Source: Bacteroidota bacterium
GTDB taxonomy: Bacteria > Bacteroidota > Bacteroidia > Chitinophagales > Saprospiraceae
DNA length: 64,000 bases
Direction: 5' to 3'
Assembly: GCA_024743405.1 (NCBI GenBank)
Contig: JANSWP010000029.1
Location: forward strand, 1-64,000
Shown here: one piece after another, positions 35,899 through 45,093 of the stretch
Layout of the letters: each line of letters begins with the position of its first letter
How positions within the stretch are numbered: position 1 is the first letter of the stretch
The notes under the pieces: generated by a model
The model's input: the letters and a program-made list of their open reading frames with translations, nothing else
The model's database searches: none
What the model was told of the DNA's origin: nothing
Made by a program: the position numbers and the translations under genes

Positions 35899-36187
35899 AA
35901 TTAAAATTTTTCTGAAAGTTAAAAATCAAGGTATTCAATGACAATGATTTTCGCTTTTTTTCAACATGATAGTAATCATCTCCATCTCCCAGATAGCTTC
36001 TTTTCTGCCCTATTTAAGTCTCAAACAAGGACGAGCATTCTAAATCATAATCCAAAGGAAAGACTGTTACCTGTTGGCGAAAATTTTTTGTTGCGCACCT
36101 GTCTTTTTATATCCCATAAGTAGCCGTGTCTCGCGCAGATTAAAAAATTAAGCCTTCTCAGTTGCGCTAGAGTCTCTTCTCCTACCC

Positions 36188-36275
36188 AGTAACACGCGGA
36201 GTCTCCGATACGGACTCTACGGCAATGAAAAGATGTGTACACGCGGTAGCCCTATCGGAGACTCCGCTTGTTACT
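36188..36275. repeat. 88-bp inverted repeat with 23-bp arms
   Basis: 36188-36210 pairs with 36253-36275 with one mismatch (arm begins AGTAACACGCGGAGTCTCCG). The 42-bp centre contains further GGAGTC/GACTC-like pieces. Confidence 0.85.
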
Positions 36276-36402
36276 GTGGATGTTATGGGCTTTTGGGTTT
36301 GAGTTGATGATTTCAAATAGAGAATATTAATAATTTTATTCTGTCACAATTTTCATAAAAATCTAATTATCAACACTTTAGCCCCATACTGAAGAACAAA
36401 CC

Positions 36403-36562
36403 AGTGGTTTCTCATGTGAAATATTCCGTTGCCTACGGCAACGAAATATTCTTCCGGAGGGAGGTCTTTTTAATATTTTACTTCGCAAAATATTAAAAAG
36501 ACCTCCCTGCATAAAGTTTTTTCGGCAGCTTTGCTGCCGCAGATTTCCACATGAGAAACTAC
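36403..36562. repeat. 160-bp cruciform of nested palindromes
   Basis: Outer arms of about 20 bp (AGTGGTTTCTCATGTG at the left, its near complement at the right) enclose three hairpins: CGTTGCC-TAC-GGCAACG (36427-36443), a perfect 21-bp stem starting GGGAGGTCTTTTTAATATTT (36459-36507), and CGGCAGC-TTT-GCTGCCG (36523-36539). It ends 23 bp before the transposase start. Confidence 0.9.
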
Positions 36563-36585
36563 TGAGAACAAACACCCAATCCAAA

Positions 36586-37176
36586 ATGGTCAGAATACCT
36601 CAAAAAGAAAAGAATCTTATCTACTTCGTCACCTTCACGTGTCACAATTGGTTGCCCTTATTCGAAATCACAAATTGCTATGATGCGATATACAAATGGT
36701 TCGACTATTTAAAAACCAAAGGGCATCAAGTCACAGGTTATGTTATTATGCCCAATCATTTTCATGGATTGATTTATGTGTCACCACATGACAAAACGAT
36801 TAATACCATTATTGGAAATTCAAAACGATTTTTAGCTTACGAAATCGTCAAGAGGTTGGAAGCAAAAGAGGAATGGGATTTACTCAAAATTTTACATGAT
36901 ACCGTTCCTGATTCTGAACGTAAAAAAGGAAAAAAACATCGGGTTTTCGAATATTCTTTTGATGCGAAGGCTTTTTATTATGAGGACTTTATTCTTCAAA
37001 AATTAAATTATATGCACCAAAATCCTATAACAGGCAAATGGAAATTAGTCGAAAATTTTGTTGATTATCCACATTCGAGTGCGCGATTTTAGGAGTTTAA
37101 TGAACAGGGTGTTTATACTGTAGCACATTACCAAAAAATTGATTTTCCTAAAGAAGAAGTTGGTGGGTATTTTTAA
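36586..37176 (+). pseudogene. REP-associated tyrosine transposase (RAYT), prematurely stopped
   Basis: The frame 36586-37092 codes for 168 aa of the Y1/TnpA_REP family (IS200/IS605-like single-strand transposase). The HUH motif is MPNHFHGLIY (about residues 55-64) and the catalytic Tyr is in KLNYMHQNP near residue 145. The frame stops with TAG directly after HSSARF, yet reading continues in frame for 28 codons (EFNEQGVYTVAHYQKI...) to TAA at 37176, matching the usual RAYT end. The tail is thus cut off or read through. The HUH and Tyr residues are intact, so activity is possible. RAYTs act on REP palindromes, and such structures flank this gene. Confidence 0.8.
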
Positions 37177-37197
37177 GCGAAAGTTTAAACCAAGCCC

Positions 37198-37223
37198 GCC
37201 GTGTCCTCTTCGAGAGACACGGC
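37198..37223. repeat. Small palindrome after the RAYT
   Basis: GCCGTGTC pairs with GACACGGC, with inner CTC/GAG. The half-stem GCCGTGTC also occurs at 6837 and 36123. Confidence 0.6.
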
Positions 37224-37425
37224 TAGTTACGTTGTATCTGATATTATAAAATCTGAAGGTACTGTCGGTGCAACATATCCCCATTTAAAATGCAAAACTA
37301 CTCGATAAAATTTGCAATTTTACACGAAGAATTTGAGTCGTCTCTAACGGGCGTAATCAAAAATAATTGAACGATTTATTTTTCTAAAACTAGCTAAATA
37401 CGAGTCGCTCATTAAAATAGATTGA

Positions 37426-38508
37426 ATGCTTAAATTACTGCTATCCATCATCTGTATAACCCTTGTCTTTGCTTGTTCAACAGAACAAGAATTATTTGTC
37501 GATTATTCAAATTCCCAAATTGAATATGCTGGTAGGATCGATTCATCAAAAGTAAACGGTGCTGAACTTTATTGGTCAGGATCTTCCATAAAAATAAATT
37601 TTGAAGGGGAATCTTTGTCGGCATTCATGGAAGATGAAAATGGAGATAATTATTACAATATCATCCTAGATAATGACTCTCTTTTCATTTTACATACGGA
37701 CACAATAAAGCGTTATTATCAATTGGCTTCTCAATTGCCTAAAGGAAAACATACGATTGAAATTTTTAAGCGAACGGAATGGGATAGAGGAAAAACTTCT
37801 TTTTACGGATTTCAAATAAAAGGAAATCCAAAACTTCTCCATAAATCGGAACCGCCTAAACGAAAAATGGAATTCTATGGAAATTCCATAACTGCCGGTT
37901 ATGCAGTGGAAGACACATCCGGTAAAGATTCTCCTGACAGCACATTTACCAATAATTATTTGAGTTATGCGGCTATTACTGCTCGACATTTTAATGCAGC
38001 GTATCAATGCATTTGTAGAAGTGGTATTGGAATAACAGTTAGTTGGATTCCGTTAATAATGCCGGAATTATATGACAGATTAAATCCAACAGACCCGAAC
38101 AGCAAATGGGCGTTTTCTCAATACAGTCCCGATATTGTTGTAATTAATCTATTCCAAAATGATTCTTGGCTCGTCAATATGCCAAATTCTGAAGCGTATA
38201 AAACGAGATTTGGCAATGAATCACCAGATGATGCATATTTGATAAATGCTTACCAGCAGTTTCTGTCCAAAATAAGAACTCACTATCCGAATGCGCATAT
38301 TATATGTTCGCTTGGATGTATGGATGCCGTAAAAGAAGGTTCAATATGGAAAGATTATATTAAAACCGCAGCAGCAAATCTTAACGATGAAATGATTTAT
38401 ACCCATTTTATGCCTTACCTAGAGGCATCAACCCATCCTTCAATTAAAGATCAAGAAATAATGGCAAATCACTTGATACAATTTATTGAGGATACCATAA
38501 ATTGGTAA
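37426..38508 (+). CDS. SGNH/GDSL lipoprotein esterase, carbohydrate esterase family 2-like
   Basis: 360 aa. Lipoprotein signal MLKLLLSIICITLVFACS with Cys17. An N-terminal jelly roll (about 25-145) precedes an SGNH hydrolase domain whose block I is FYGNSITAGY (nucleophile Ser154). Later blocks: CRSGIGITVSW and VVINLFQNDSW; the His is in STHPSIKDQ near residue 339. This two-domain layout is that of CE2 acetyl-xylan esterases, which deacetylate plant polysaccharides. Substrate not known. The stop codon TAA lies within the next palindrome element (copy B). Confidence 0.85.
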   Translation: MLKLLLSIICITLVFACSTEQELFVDYSNSQIEYAGRIDSSKVNGAELYWSGSSIKINFEGESLSAFMEDENGDNYYNIILDNDSLFILHTDTIKRYYQLASQLPKGKHTIEIFKRTEWDRGKTSFYGFQIKGNPKLLHKSEPPKRKMEFYGNSITAGYAVEDTSGKDSPDSTFTNNYLSYAAITARHFNAAYQCICRSGIGITVSWIPLIMPELYDRLNPTDPNSKWAFSQYSPDIVVINLFQNDSWLVNMPNSEAYKTRFGNESPDDAYLINAYQQFLSKIRTHYPNAHIICSLGCMDAVKEGSIWKDYIKTAAANLNDEMIYTHFMPYLEASTHPSIKDQEIMANHLIQFIEDTINW

Positions 38509-38670
38509 GTGCTTGGACAGAAATAAGTTCCATATTTGACGAAAACTATTTTTTTGCCAGACGAGGCAAAAGCACATGCATATCCATAAATATGGCGAGT
38601 ATTTTTAACGAAATATGATGAAAAAATAGTCCGTCATAATATGTGTGAGTTATTTCTGTCCAAGCACTTA
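38506..38670 (+). repeat. Intergenic palindrome element, copy B
   Basis: 165 bp. Perfect 21-bp arms (38506-38526 and 38650-38670; TAAGTGCTTGGACAGAAATA). The TAA at the left end is the stop codon of the esterase gene. The core at 38559-38611 has AGACGAGGCAAAAGCAC and TATGGCGAGTATTTTTAACG, shared with copy C. Confidence 0.9.
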
Positions 38671-38747
38671 ATTATCTTTGTTCTTCGATGTCTATTCAGC
38701 GTATTTGATTGCCCTCCAAAACCACCATTACAATAAGATAGTGTCAA

Positions 38748-39293
38748 ATGAAAAGAGACAAAAAACTACAATGGATAAAAGAAGGATACTATATGGCTTC
38801 CAAAGATGGAATCAAAAACCTAAATGTCGAATCCATTGGAAGAAACATAAATAAAAACAAATCCTCCTTCTATCATTATTTCGGCGACATTGAAATATTT
38901 GAAACTGAACTTTTGGAATTTCATGTTCAACAAGTAGAGATTTTCGCTCAGCTTGCGGCTAATTGTGAGCGTATTAGACCTGATTTATTAAACTTGTTTA
39001 TAGAACACAAAACAGATTTATTTTTTCACAAACAACTAAGAATTAACAGAGAAAACCAAGCGTATAAAAAATGTTATGAAGAGGCTTTTATTAAATTGGA
39101 ACAAGGAATCATGAATAAATGGACCGATTTCTTAGGATTGAATAATCAACAACTCTTTTCTCAAACATTTTTAAATCTGATTTCGGAAAACTTTCTGCTT
39201 CAGATCACTCATAAATCCTTTAATTTCGAGTGGTTAAACAATTATTTAGAGGAGGTTCATGCTATCTTAAAACAAATGAATTCAAAAAAGTAA
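38748..39293 (+). CDS. TetR-family transcriptional regulator
   Basis: 181 aa. The N-terminal helix-turn-helix has the TetR pattern: KEGYYMASKDGIKNLNVESI, then NKSSFYHYFGDIEIFETELL. The C-terminal ligand domain is variable. It lies 120 bp upstream of a fatty-acid desaturase on the same strand, so control of membrane-lipid unsaturation is plausible but unproven. Confidence 0.85.
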   Translation: MKRDKKLQWIKEGYYMASKDGIKNLNVESIGRNINKNKSSFYHYFGDIEIFETELLEFHVQQVEIFAQLAANCERIRPDLLNLFIEHKTDLFFHKQLRINRENQAYKKCYEEAFIKLEQGIMNKWTDFLGLNNQQLFSQTFLNLISENFLLQITHKSFNFEWLNNYLEEVHAILKQMNSKK

Positions 39294-39413
39294 AATTAAT
39301 TATGGACGCTACCGTCTAAAATGCTTCGGTTTTATGGCTTAGATTTGTACCGTTGATAAAGAAGCTGACTATTTGTTTGTTTCCCAATTTTTTCACGAAT
39401 TAAATTATTAGGT

Positions 39414-40256
39414 ATGGTACAAAGTAAGCATAACATAAACGACTATAAATTGAAGATTGCCTACCCGACTATTGTCCTGACTCTTTTGGCATTTACAGTT
39501 TACATTATTGCATCAATAGCTACTTACCAAGGGTATTTAGGTATAGGTTGGGGGATCTCCATAAATGCACTCGTGGCATACCTGCTATTTACCTCAATGC
39601 ATGAAGCTGGACATTTGAATATCTCGGGTAATCATAATTCTTTACGATGGATAGATGAAATAATTGGTTGGTTGTCAGGTATTCCGTTGTTTGCCCCTTT
39701 TTATGTTTTTAAAGTCATTCACTTTAGGCATCATGCCTTTACAAATGACCCTGAAAAAGACCCTGACCACTGGTTAGCTTCAAAGAATTTGTTCTCACTT
39801 CTTTTTCACTCTACAACCATATTCCCGGTTTACTTAATTAAAGGTGGCCGATTACTTTTTTCAAAGGAAAGGATCCCAAGAAAAGTTAGGAGAGAATTAA
39901 AAATTGGTTTCATCGGGTTGTTTTTACTCCTAACCCTATTAACAACATTGAGAATAACACTAGGTTGGGCCATGGTATTACAACTTTGGATTGTACCCGC
40001 TTTTATTGCACAGGTTTTACTTGCCTTTGCTTTTGACTGGCTCCCTCATCATCCACATGAGGAAAAAGCACGTTTTCTTAATACACGGGTTTTTGATATC
40101 CCTGGGTTGCGCCATCTTCTTTTGGGTCAAAACTATCATTTGATACATCATCTCCATCCAAGAATACCATTCTATGATTACAAGAAAGTCTATCTAAAAA
40201 TCAAGGAAGAATTAAAACGAAAAGGAGTTGATATTATATCCTTAGGACATAGTTAA
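39414..40256 (+). CDS. Fatty-acid desaturase family membrane protein
   Basis: 280 aa, integral membrane. Two helices (about 18-55) precede the first histidine box HEAGH; then HFRHHAF with FTNDPEKDPDHW, and QNYHLIHHLHP near residue 245. These histidines hold the di-iron site typical of desaturases and the related carotenoid hydroxylases. Two further helices lie at about 165-205. Substrate not resolved: acyl-lipid desaturase is more likely than carotenoid hydroxylase by length. The TAA stop is the first triplet of palindrome copy D. Confidence 0.83.
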   Translation: MVQSKHNINDYKLKIAYPTIVLTLLAFTVYIIASIATYQGYLGIGWGISINALVAYLLFTSMHEAGHLNISGNHNSLRWIDEIIGWLSGIPLFAPFYVFKVIHFRHHAFTNDPEKDPDHWLASKNLFSLLFHSTTIFPVYLIKGGRLLFSKERIPRKVRRELKIGFIGLFLLLTLLTTLRITLGWAMVLQLWIVPAFIAQVLLAFAFDWLPHHPHEEKARFLNTRVFDIPGLRHLLLGQNYHLIHHLHPRIPFYDYKKVYLKIKEELKRKGVDIISLGHS

Positions 40257-40430
40257 GTGAGTAAGCGAGCAATATTAAATTTAGAATAAATTTTTGATTT
40301 ATTTTTTTCTCTCACAAGGCTAAAATCGCAGTCATAGCCTAGCTCTCGCGAGTATTTTTAATAAAGTGAGTGGGAAAAAAAAACTAAAATTTGCTACAGA
40401 TAATATTGCTCCCTTACTTAAGATTTTCTC
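40254..40430 (+). repeat. Intergenic palindrome element, copy D
   Basis: 177 bp. It starts with the desaturase stop codon (TAAGTGAGTAAGCGAGC) and ends CCCTTACTTA; the arms pair imperfectly over about 60 bp with shared AATATTG. The core at 40318-40372 keeps the GCGAGTATTTTTAA block. Confidence 0.7.
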
Positions 40431-40448
40431 ATAATAATAAACTCGTTC

Positions 40449-40498
40449 AAAAATCGCTAAAATTTACCCCAACCCTGGAGGGAGTTTTAGCGATTTTT
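40449..40498. terminator. Hairpin upstream of the YqhD-like gene
   Basis: AAAAATCGCTAAAA pairs perfectly with TTTTAGCGATTTTT; a smaller CCC/GGG stem is inside. It may terminate the desaturase transcript. Confidence 0.65.
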
Positions 40499-40700
40499 AT
40501 GAAAAAGCCCCTCATAGTTAAGTAACTAGAGCTATTCTTGGTTTATTTTCACCTTGTGCACACCAAAAATCACCTTCTTCAAAAAAACTGCTTAGGGCTT
40601 CGGACAAAATTGATATATACTCAACTATTCTACTTTTAATTTGTCTGGTTATTATTTTTTCAAATCTAAAATTAAATTAAATTAAATTAAGAGTATTCAT

Positions 40701-41861
40701 ATGAAGAACTTTGAGTATAAGAACCCAACAAAAATTATTTTTGGTAAAGACACCATTCCTAAATTGAATGCTGAATTACCACCAAATGCAAAAATATTAA
40801 TGCTGTATGGTGGTGGAAGCATTAAAAAAAATGGCATTTATGACCAAGTCAGTCAAGCTTTAGCTGGTTTCGAAGTGATCGAATTCGGAGGTATTCCACC
40901 CAATCCTGAATACGCTATTTTGATGAAGGCGTTGGAAGTAATAAAAAAGGAGAATATTACTTTTTTACTAGCTGTAGGAGGAGGATCTGTTATTGATGGA
41001 ACGAAATTTTTATCTTCTGCTGCTTTATTTGAAGGTGACGAACCATGGGATATTTTAAGCAAGCGAATTAGAACCAATAAAGGAATGCCTTTTGGAACTG
41101 TCTTGACCCTTCCTGCGACTGGTACCGAAATGAATTCTGGAGCTGTAATCACGAGAGCAGAAACGAAAGAAAAATTCTCAATGGGAGGTCCAGGCTTGTT
41201 TCCAGCGTTTTCTATTTTAGACCCAAATGTTATAAAATCTATTCCTAAACGTCAAATTGCGAATGGCATTGCAGATGCCTTTACACACGTTTTAGAGCAA
41301 TATATGACGTATCCTGTTGGAGCATTATTACAAGACCGAATTTCGGAGAGCATTATCCAAACTTTAGTAGAAGTGGCACCAAAAATGTTAGAAGAGGATT
41401 TTGACTATACTACCGCTTCTAACTTTATGTGGGCGTGTACGATGGCTCTAAATGGCTTAATTCAAAAAGGCGTGCCTACTGATTGGGCAATACATATGAT
41501 GGGGCATGAATTGACAGCACTTTATGGAATTGATCATGCTCGTACTTTAGCTATTATTGCAGAAAGCCACTATAAATACAACCTAGAGGATAAAAAAGAA
41601 AAACTCGCCCAATATGGCGAACGTGTTTGGAACATCACCGAAGGCACCTTAGAAGAAAAGGCTCAAAAAGCCATTGAAAAAACGACTGCCTTTTATCAAT
41701 CGTTAGGTATCAAAACAAAGCTGTCTGAATATACTCAAGATTATAAAGGAACAGCCGAAACAATAGCCAATCGCTTTGAGGAAAGAGGATGGAAAGGGCT
41801 TGGAGAACGCCAAAAAGTGACGCCGAAGGACGTAGTGAAAATCGTTGAAATGGCTTATTAA
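40701..41861 (+). CDS. Iron-containing alcohol dehydrogenase, YqhD/butanol dehydrogenase type
   Basis: 386 aa. Rossmann-like N-terminal domain with YGGGSIKKNGIYD and AVGGGSVIDGTKF; the G-G-G-S motif with Lys nearby suggests NADP preference as in YqhD. The metal-binding C-terminal domain has GIADAFTHVLEQY and MGHELTALYGIDHARTLAI. YqhD reduces many short aldehydes and protects from lipid-derived carbonyl stress. An independent transcript is likely, with terminator hairpin at 41879-41910. Confidence 0.9.
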   Translation: MKNFEYKNPTKIIFGKDTIPKLNAELPPNAKILMLYGGGSIKKNGIYDQVSQALAGFEVIEFGGIPPNPEYAILMKALEVIKKENITFLLAVGGGSVIDGTKFLSSAALFEGDEPWDILSKRIRTNKGMPFGTVLTLPATGTEMNSGAVITRAETKEKFSMGGPGLFPAFSILDPNVIKSIPKRQIANGIADAFTHVLEQYMTYPVGALLQDRISESIIQTLVEVAPKMLEEDFDYTTASNFMWACTMALNGLIQKGVPTDWAIHMMGHELTALYGIDHARTLAIIAESHYKYNLEDKKEKLAQYGERVWNITEGTLEEKAQKAIEKTTAFYQSLGIKTKLSEYTQDYKGTAETIANRFEERGWKGLGERQKVTPKDVVKIVEMAY

Positions 41862-41878
41862 GAAGTTGACAAAAAGTA

Positions 41879-41910
41879 AGACGGAAGTACATCAGTGCTT
41901 CCGTCTTTTA
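41879..41910 (+). terminator. Terminator after the YqhD-like gene
   Basis: AAGACGGAAG pairs with CTTCCGTCTT and is followed by TTA. Confidence 0.75.
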
Positions 41911-41980
41911 GGATGAAGCCTAATTAGGTTTTTCCATTTGGAAGTGAATATTTTTATATCAACTTATAGACCTCTCCGTT

Positions 41981-42961
41981 ATGATAAAAAAGAAATTCCA
42001 AGCCTTATTTAACCCTGAACAGTATCATGGTTGGGGAAAATCTAAAAGATATTTTGAAGGTTGGTATTATAAGGTGATCAATGCCGATGAATCAAAGGCA
42101 TTTGCATTCATTCCAGGTATTGCGATGGATAAAAATGGGAACCAACAAGCCTTTATACAAGTCCTTGACGGCAAAAAACTTACTGCCGAATACCATAAAT
42201 TTGATGCTCAAGAGTTTAAACCTTCATCTGGCGAGTTCAAATTACAGTTATCCTATAATGCTTTTTCTGGAAAAAATATTCAATTGGATTTACCTTCTGT
42301 CAAAGGTCAATTGGCATTTAAAAATCAAGTGCCCTGGCCAAACAGTTGGTATTCACCTGGTATAATGGGACCGTTTTCCTTTATACCATTTATGGAATGT
42401 TATCATGGGATTTTAAGTATGGATCATACGATTGAAGGAAAATTGAATATCAATAACGAAACAATTGATTTTACTGACGGAAGAGGTTATATGGAAAAAG
42501 ATTGGGGGCGTTCTTTTCCAAGCGGATATATTTGGATGCAAACCAATCACTTTGAGAATTCAGGTATTTCGGTAAAAGCTTCGGTAGCCAAAATTCCATG
42601 GATGGGTTCCTCATTTGTTGGGTTTATTGCAGGAGTTTGGTTACAAGATCGCTTAATTCAATTTACCACTTATAATTTTTCACAGCTCCGAAAATCATTT
42701 GCAGACCAAAATAAAGTGGAGTTGGTCATGGAAAATAGTCATCACCGGTTGGAAATATTTGCTCACCGAGAAGCCTCCACTACCCTAGCCTCTCCAATAT
42801 TAGGGTTTATGGATGGTAGAATTGAGGAAAGTATGACTGCAAAAATAGAAGTGAAACTTTGGGACAAAAAAAACAAAACGATCTTGTTGCAAGACACCGG
42901 TAGAAATGCGGGTCTAGAAGTAGCAGGAAAAGTAGAGGAAATTTTAGTGGGAAATAATTGA
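41981..42961 (+). CDS. Tocopherol cyclase-like family protein
   Basis: 326 aa. The start NPEQYHGWGKSKRYFEGWYY and WPNSWYSPGIMGPFSFIPFM, then GYMEKDWGRSFPSGYIWMQ, are the hallmarks of PF14249. The plant member forms tocopherol from phytyl-quinols; bacterial members have no known reaction, and no quinol pathway genes are nearby. No signal peptide. It follows the YqhD-like gene by 119 bp and precedes the aldolase. Confidence 0.85.
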   Translation: MIKKKFQALFNPEQYHGWGKSKRYFEGWYYKVINADESKAFAFIPGIAMDKNGNQQAFIQVLDGKKLTAEYHKFDAQEFKPSSGEFKLQLSYNAFSGKNIQLDLPSVKGQLAFKNQVPWPNSWYSPGIMGPFSFIPFMECYHGILSMDHTIEGKLNINNETIDFTDGRGYMEKDWGRSFPSGYIWMQTNHFENSGISVKASVAKIPWMGSSFVGFIAGVWLQDRLIQFTTYNFSQLRKSFADQNKVELVMENSHHRLEIFAHREASTTLASPILGFMDGRIEESMTAKIEVKLWDKKNKTILLQDTGRNAGLEVAGKVEEILVGNN

Positions 42962-43050
42962 TGGCAACCAGCTGCCGATAATCGTCAAATGAGCATAGTC
43001 AATTCAAAACTAATTTTTAGCTTTGAGTAAAATTGAAAACAACTAAAAAT

Positions 43051-43833
43051 ATGGCTGTCACCAATCCACCAATTTACGCAAACCTGATGCCTACTCGGCC
43101 AACAATAGAAGCGGAGCGACTACACCGAAAACAACAACTTGCCGGCGCATTTCGCGTCTTTGGGAAATTTGGTTTTTCTGAAGGAGTCGCAGGACATATC
43201 ACGGCAAGAGACCCAGAACATACTGATCATTTTTGGGTCAATCCATTTGGCGTTTCTTTTAATAAAATTAAAGTTTCCGATTTGATTTTAGTGAATGAAG
43301 AAGGAGATATTGTCGAAGGAAAACACACCATGCTCAATAAGGCCGCCTTTGCGATTCACTCAAGAATTCATGTCGCTCGACCAGATGCCGTGGCGGCAGC
43401 CCATGCACATTCTATTTACGGGAAAACATGGTCTTGTTTTGGAAAGAAACTGGATCCTATTACCCAAGATGCCTGTGCTTTTTATGAGGATCACGGGCTT
43501 TTTAATGATTATACAGGTGTCGTAAATGATTTGAGTGAAGGCAACAGAATTGCAGATGCATTAGGCGATAAAAAAGCAGCCATATTGAAAAATCATGGAT
43601 TGCTAACAGTCGGTGGTTCTGTTGAAGAAGTGGCTTGGTGGTTTATTAGTATGGAGCGATGTTGTCAAGCACAGATATTAGCCGAATCTACAGGTAATAA
43701 AATTCATCTTATCGATCATGAGACTGCCTTAAAAACTCGAAATCAGGAAGTCGGTTTTCCGGTAGCAGGTTGGTTTAGTTATCAACCAATTTGGCAGGAT
43801 ATTATTTCAGCATTTCCGGATTTAATAGAATAA
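43051..43833 (+). CDS. Class II aldolase/adducin-like protein
   Basis: About 260 aa from the ATG at 43051; an upstream TTG at 43033 could add six codons but is less likely. Class II aldolase blocks are present: FGKFGFSEGVAGHITARD, the zinc histidines in AAAHAHSIYG, and KAAILKNHGLLTVGGSVEE. Members are fuculose/rhamnulose-phosphate aldolases or uncharacterised adducin-like enzymes; the exact reaction is not set by the sequence. Confidence 0.85.
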   Translation: MAVTNPPIYANLMPTRPTIEAERLHRKQQLAGAFRVFGKFGFSEGVAGHITARDPEHTDHFWVNPFGVSFNKIKVSDLILVNEEGDIVEGKHTMLNKAAFAIHSRIHVARPDAVAAAHAHSIYGKTWSCFGKKLDPITQDACAFYEDHGLFNDYTGVVNDLSEGNRIADALGDKKAAILKNHGLLTVGGSVEEVAWWFISMERCCQAQILAESTGNKIHLIDHETALKTRNQEVGFPVAGWFSYQPIWQDIISAFPDLIE

Positions 43834-43838
43834 AAAAC

Positions 43839-44054
43839 ATGAATAATAACCAGCAAGACGGTCGTAAAAGAAAAAATGTACAAATAGGATTTCTTGTTGA
43901 AATTGTAGAAAAACAAAATCAACGTTCTGGTGAATTAACAGAGGGTTTAGTCAAGCGAATCTTAACAAATTCTTCTACTCACCCTCACGGCATAAAGGTT
44001 AAACTAGATACTGGAGAAGTGGGTCGGGTAAAACGGGTTATTTTGGAGGAATAA
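43839..44054 (+). CDS. YwbE-family protein (DUF2196)
   Basis: 71 aa from ATG 43839. Sequence GRKRKNVQIGFLVEIVEKQN, LTEGLVKRILTNS, HPHGIKVKLDTGEVGRVK is the YwbE signature, a conserved small protein of unknown function. It starts 5 bp after the aldolase stop, so both are in one operon. Confidence 0.88.
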   Translation: MNNNQQDGRKRKNVQIGFLVEIVEKQNQRSGELTEGLVKRILTNSSTHPHGIKVKLDTGEVGRVKRVILEE

Positions 44055-44343
44055 CAGACTGTATTCCACGTAACTAAAACAGTAAAAAGTAAAAGGGAGC
44101 TGTATTATAAAAACACGACTCCCTTTTCAAAATAAATCATTAAGTAACGAGTAAAGAATAACTTCATCCTTTCACCGATCATCTTTGGTTCTAAAACGTT
44201 GTTATTTTTTTCAGCAATAGCTTTGGCTATTCCTTCAAAAAATGCCTAGTGTTAGAACAAAATCTGTATCTCCAAATGGCAGACTTATTATTTGCTCGTT
44301 ACTATACATACACTATTAGTTACACAAGTCTATAGGAATTTCA
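44055..44343. other. Intergenic with terminator and palindrome half
   Basis: A terminator hairpin at 44091-44127 (AAAAGGGAG / CTCCCTTTT) ends the YwbE operon. TAAGTAACGAGTAAAGAATAA at 44152-44172 resembles one arm of the small palindrome at 31326. Confidence 0.55.
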
Positions 44344-45019
44344 TTATTGACCTTGCCCGAGTGAAAACCCTCTCACACCGTCAAACTCGTAAAGGTTCTC
44401 TGTTTTTATGACATCAATATTTTCATTAATAGCCCCCATCAATAAAGAGGGAATCGACTCTTTTGAAACGGACTTCTCATCCACAATTTCATATCTACAT
44501 CGCCAATGATCTGTACAAAAGGTCTCTTCAAATTCATTCGGCCATACTTTTACACCTCTATTAGTAATCATCGTCAGACTAATACCATTGTTGAGTTTTT
44601 GAAGAGATGATGCTAACTGATTCACCTCTTGTCCTTTCCAATCAACAAAAACATCAACACCTTTGAGCACCTTTGAAGAAGCTTTCTTTCTTTCATATTT
44701 TGGCAACAAAAGGGTGAAAACTTTTGCAAGGTCGGATATTGGCATACAACCCGAGTGTTTTGCGCATGGTTACATTCAAACTTTTATAACCACCGCCTTG
44801 AGGAGTAGTGATCGGCGCTTTCAAAAAAACTCGGTTCTTGACGATACTTTGCCATGCAGATTTGCCAATTCCACTAGTATTACCCGATAAATATACTTTT
44901 TCTCCAATTTCAATCTCTTCCCACTCTATTCTAGCATTCGCGGCTTTTAGAATTTTTAAAGTAGCATCCATTATTTCTGGGCCGATCCCATCTCCTTTAG
45001 CAACTGTTATTTTTTGCAT
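44344..45019 (-). pseudogene. icd: NADP-isocitrate dehydrogenase, internally deleted and frameshifted
   Basis: The 5' part (from 45019) reads MQKITVAKGDGIGPEIMDAT, then EKVYLSGNTSGIGK, LKAPITTPQGGGYKSLN and LGLYANIRPCKSFHPF, as in the N-terminus of the Bacteroidota-type NADP-IDH. The 3' part, in another frame to 44344, reads LKGVDVFVDWKGQEVN, TMITNRGVKVWPNEF, TFCTDHWRCRYE and a final SLGQGQ, the C-terminal extension of the same enzyme. The middle ~250-270 residues, with the metal- and cofactor-binding parts, are missing; the join lies near 44695-44705. A functional enzyme is not possible from this locus. Confidence 0.88.
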
Positions 45020-45093
45020 AATTTATTTGGTTTTAGTTCCTTCCAAGTTGTTTTTTGCCCAAATGTGGCAAGAGTTGATTTGGAAGACCTATT

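Larger units (their letters stand above)
35899..36585. other. Palindrome-rich region upstream of the RAYT
   Basis: 687 bp without a credible gene. It contains the inverted repeat at 36188-36275 and the cruciform at 36403-36562. Base composition is more GC-rich than neighbours, and an AGCCGTGTC half-stem is at 36122. Confidence 0.65.

Noticed and set aside
36045-36242. 65-codon minus-strand frame
   Set aside because: It spans part of the inverted repeat at 36188-36275 and reads as palindrome sequence, not as protein.
38506-38670. Reading palindrome copy B simply as a rho-independent terminator
   Set aside because: The arms are 120 bp apart with a conserved core between them and no T-run, and similar elements lie upstream of genes (copy E), so termination alone does not explain it.
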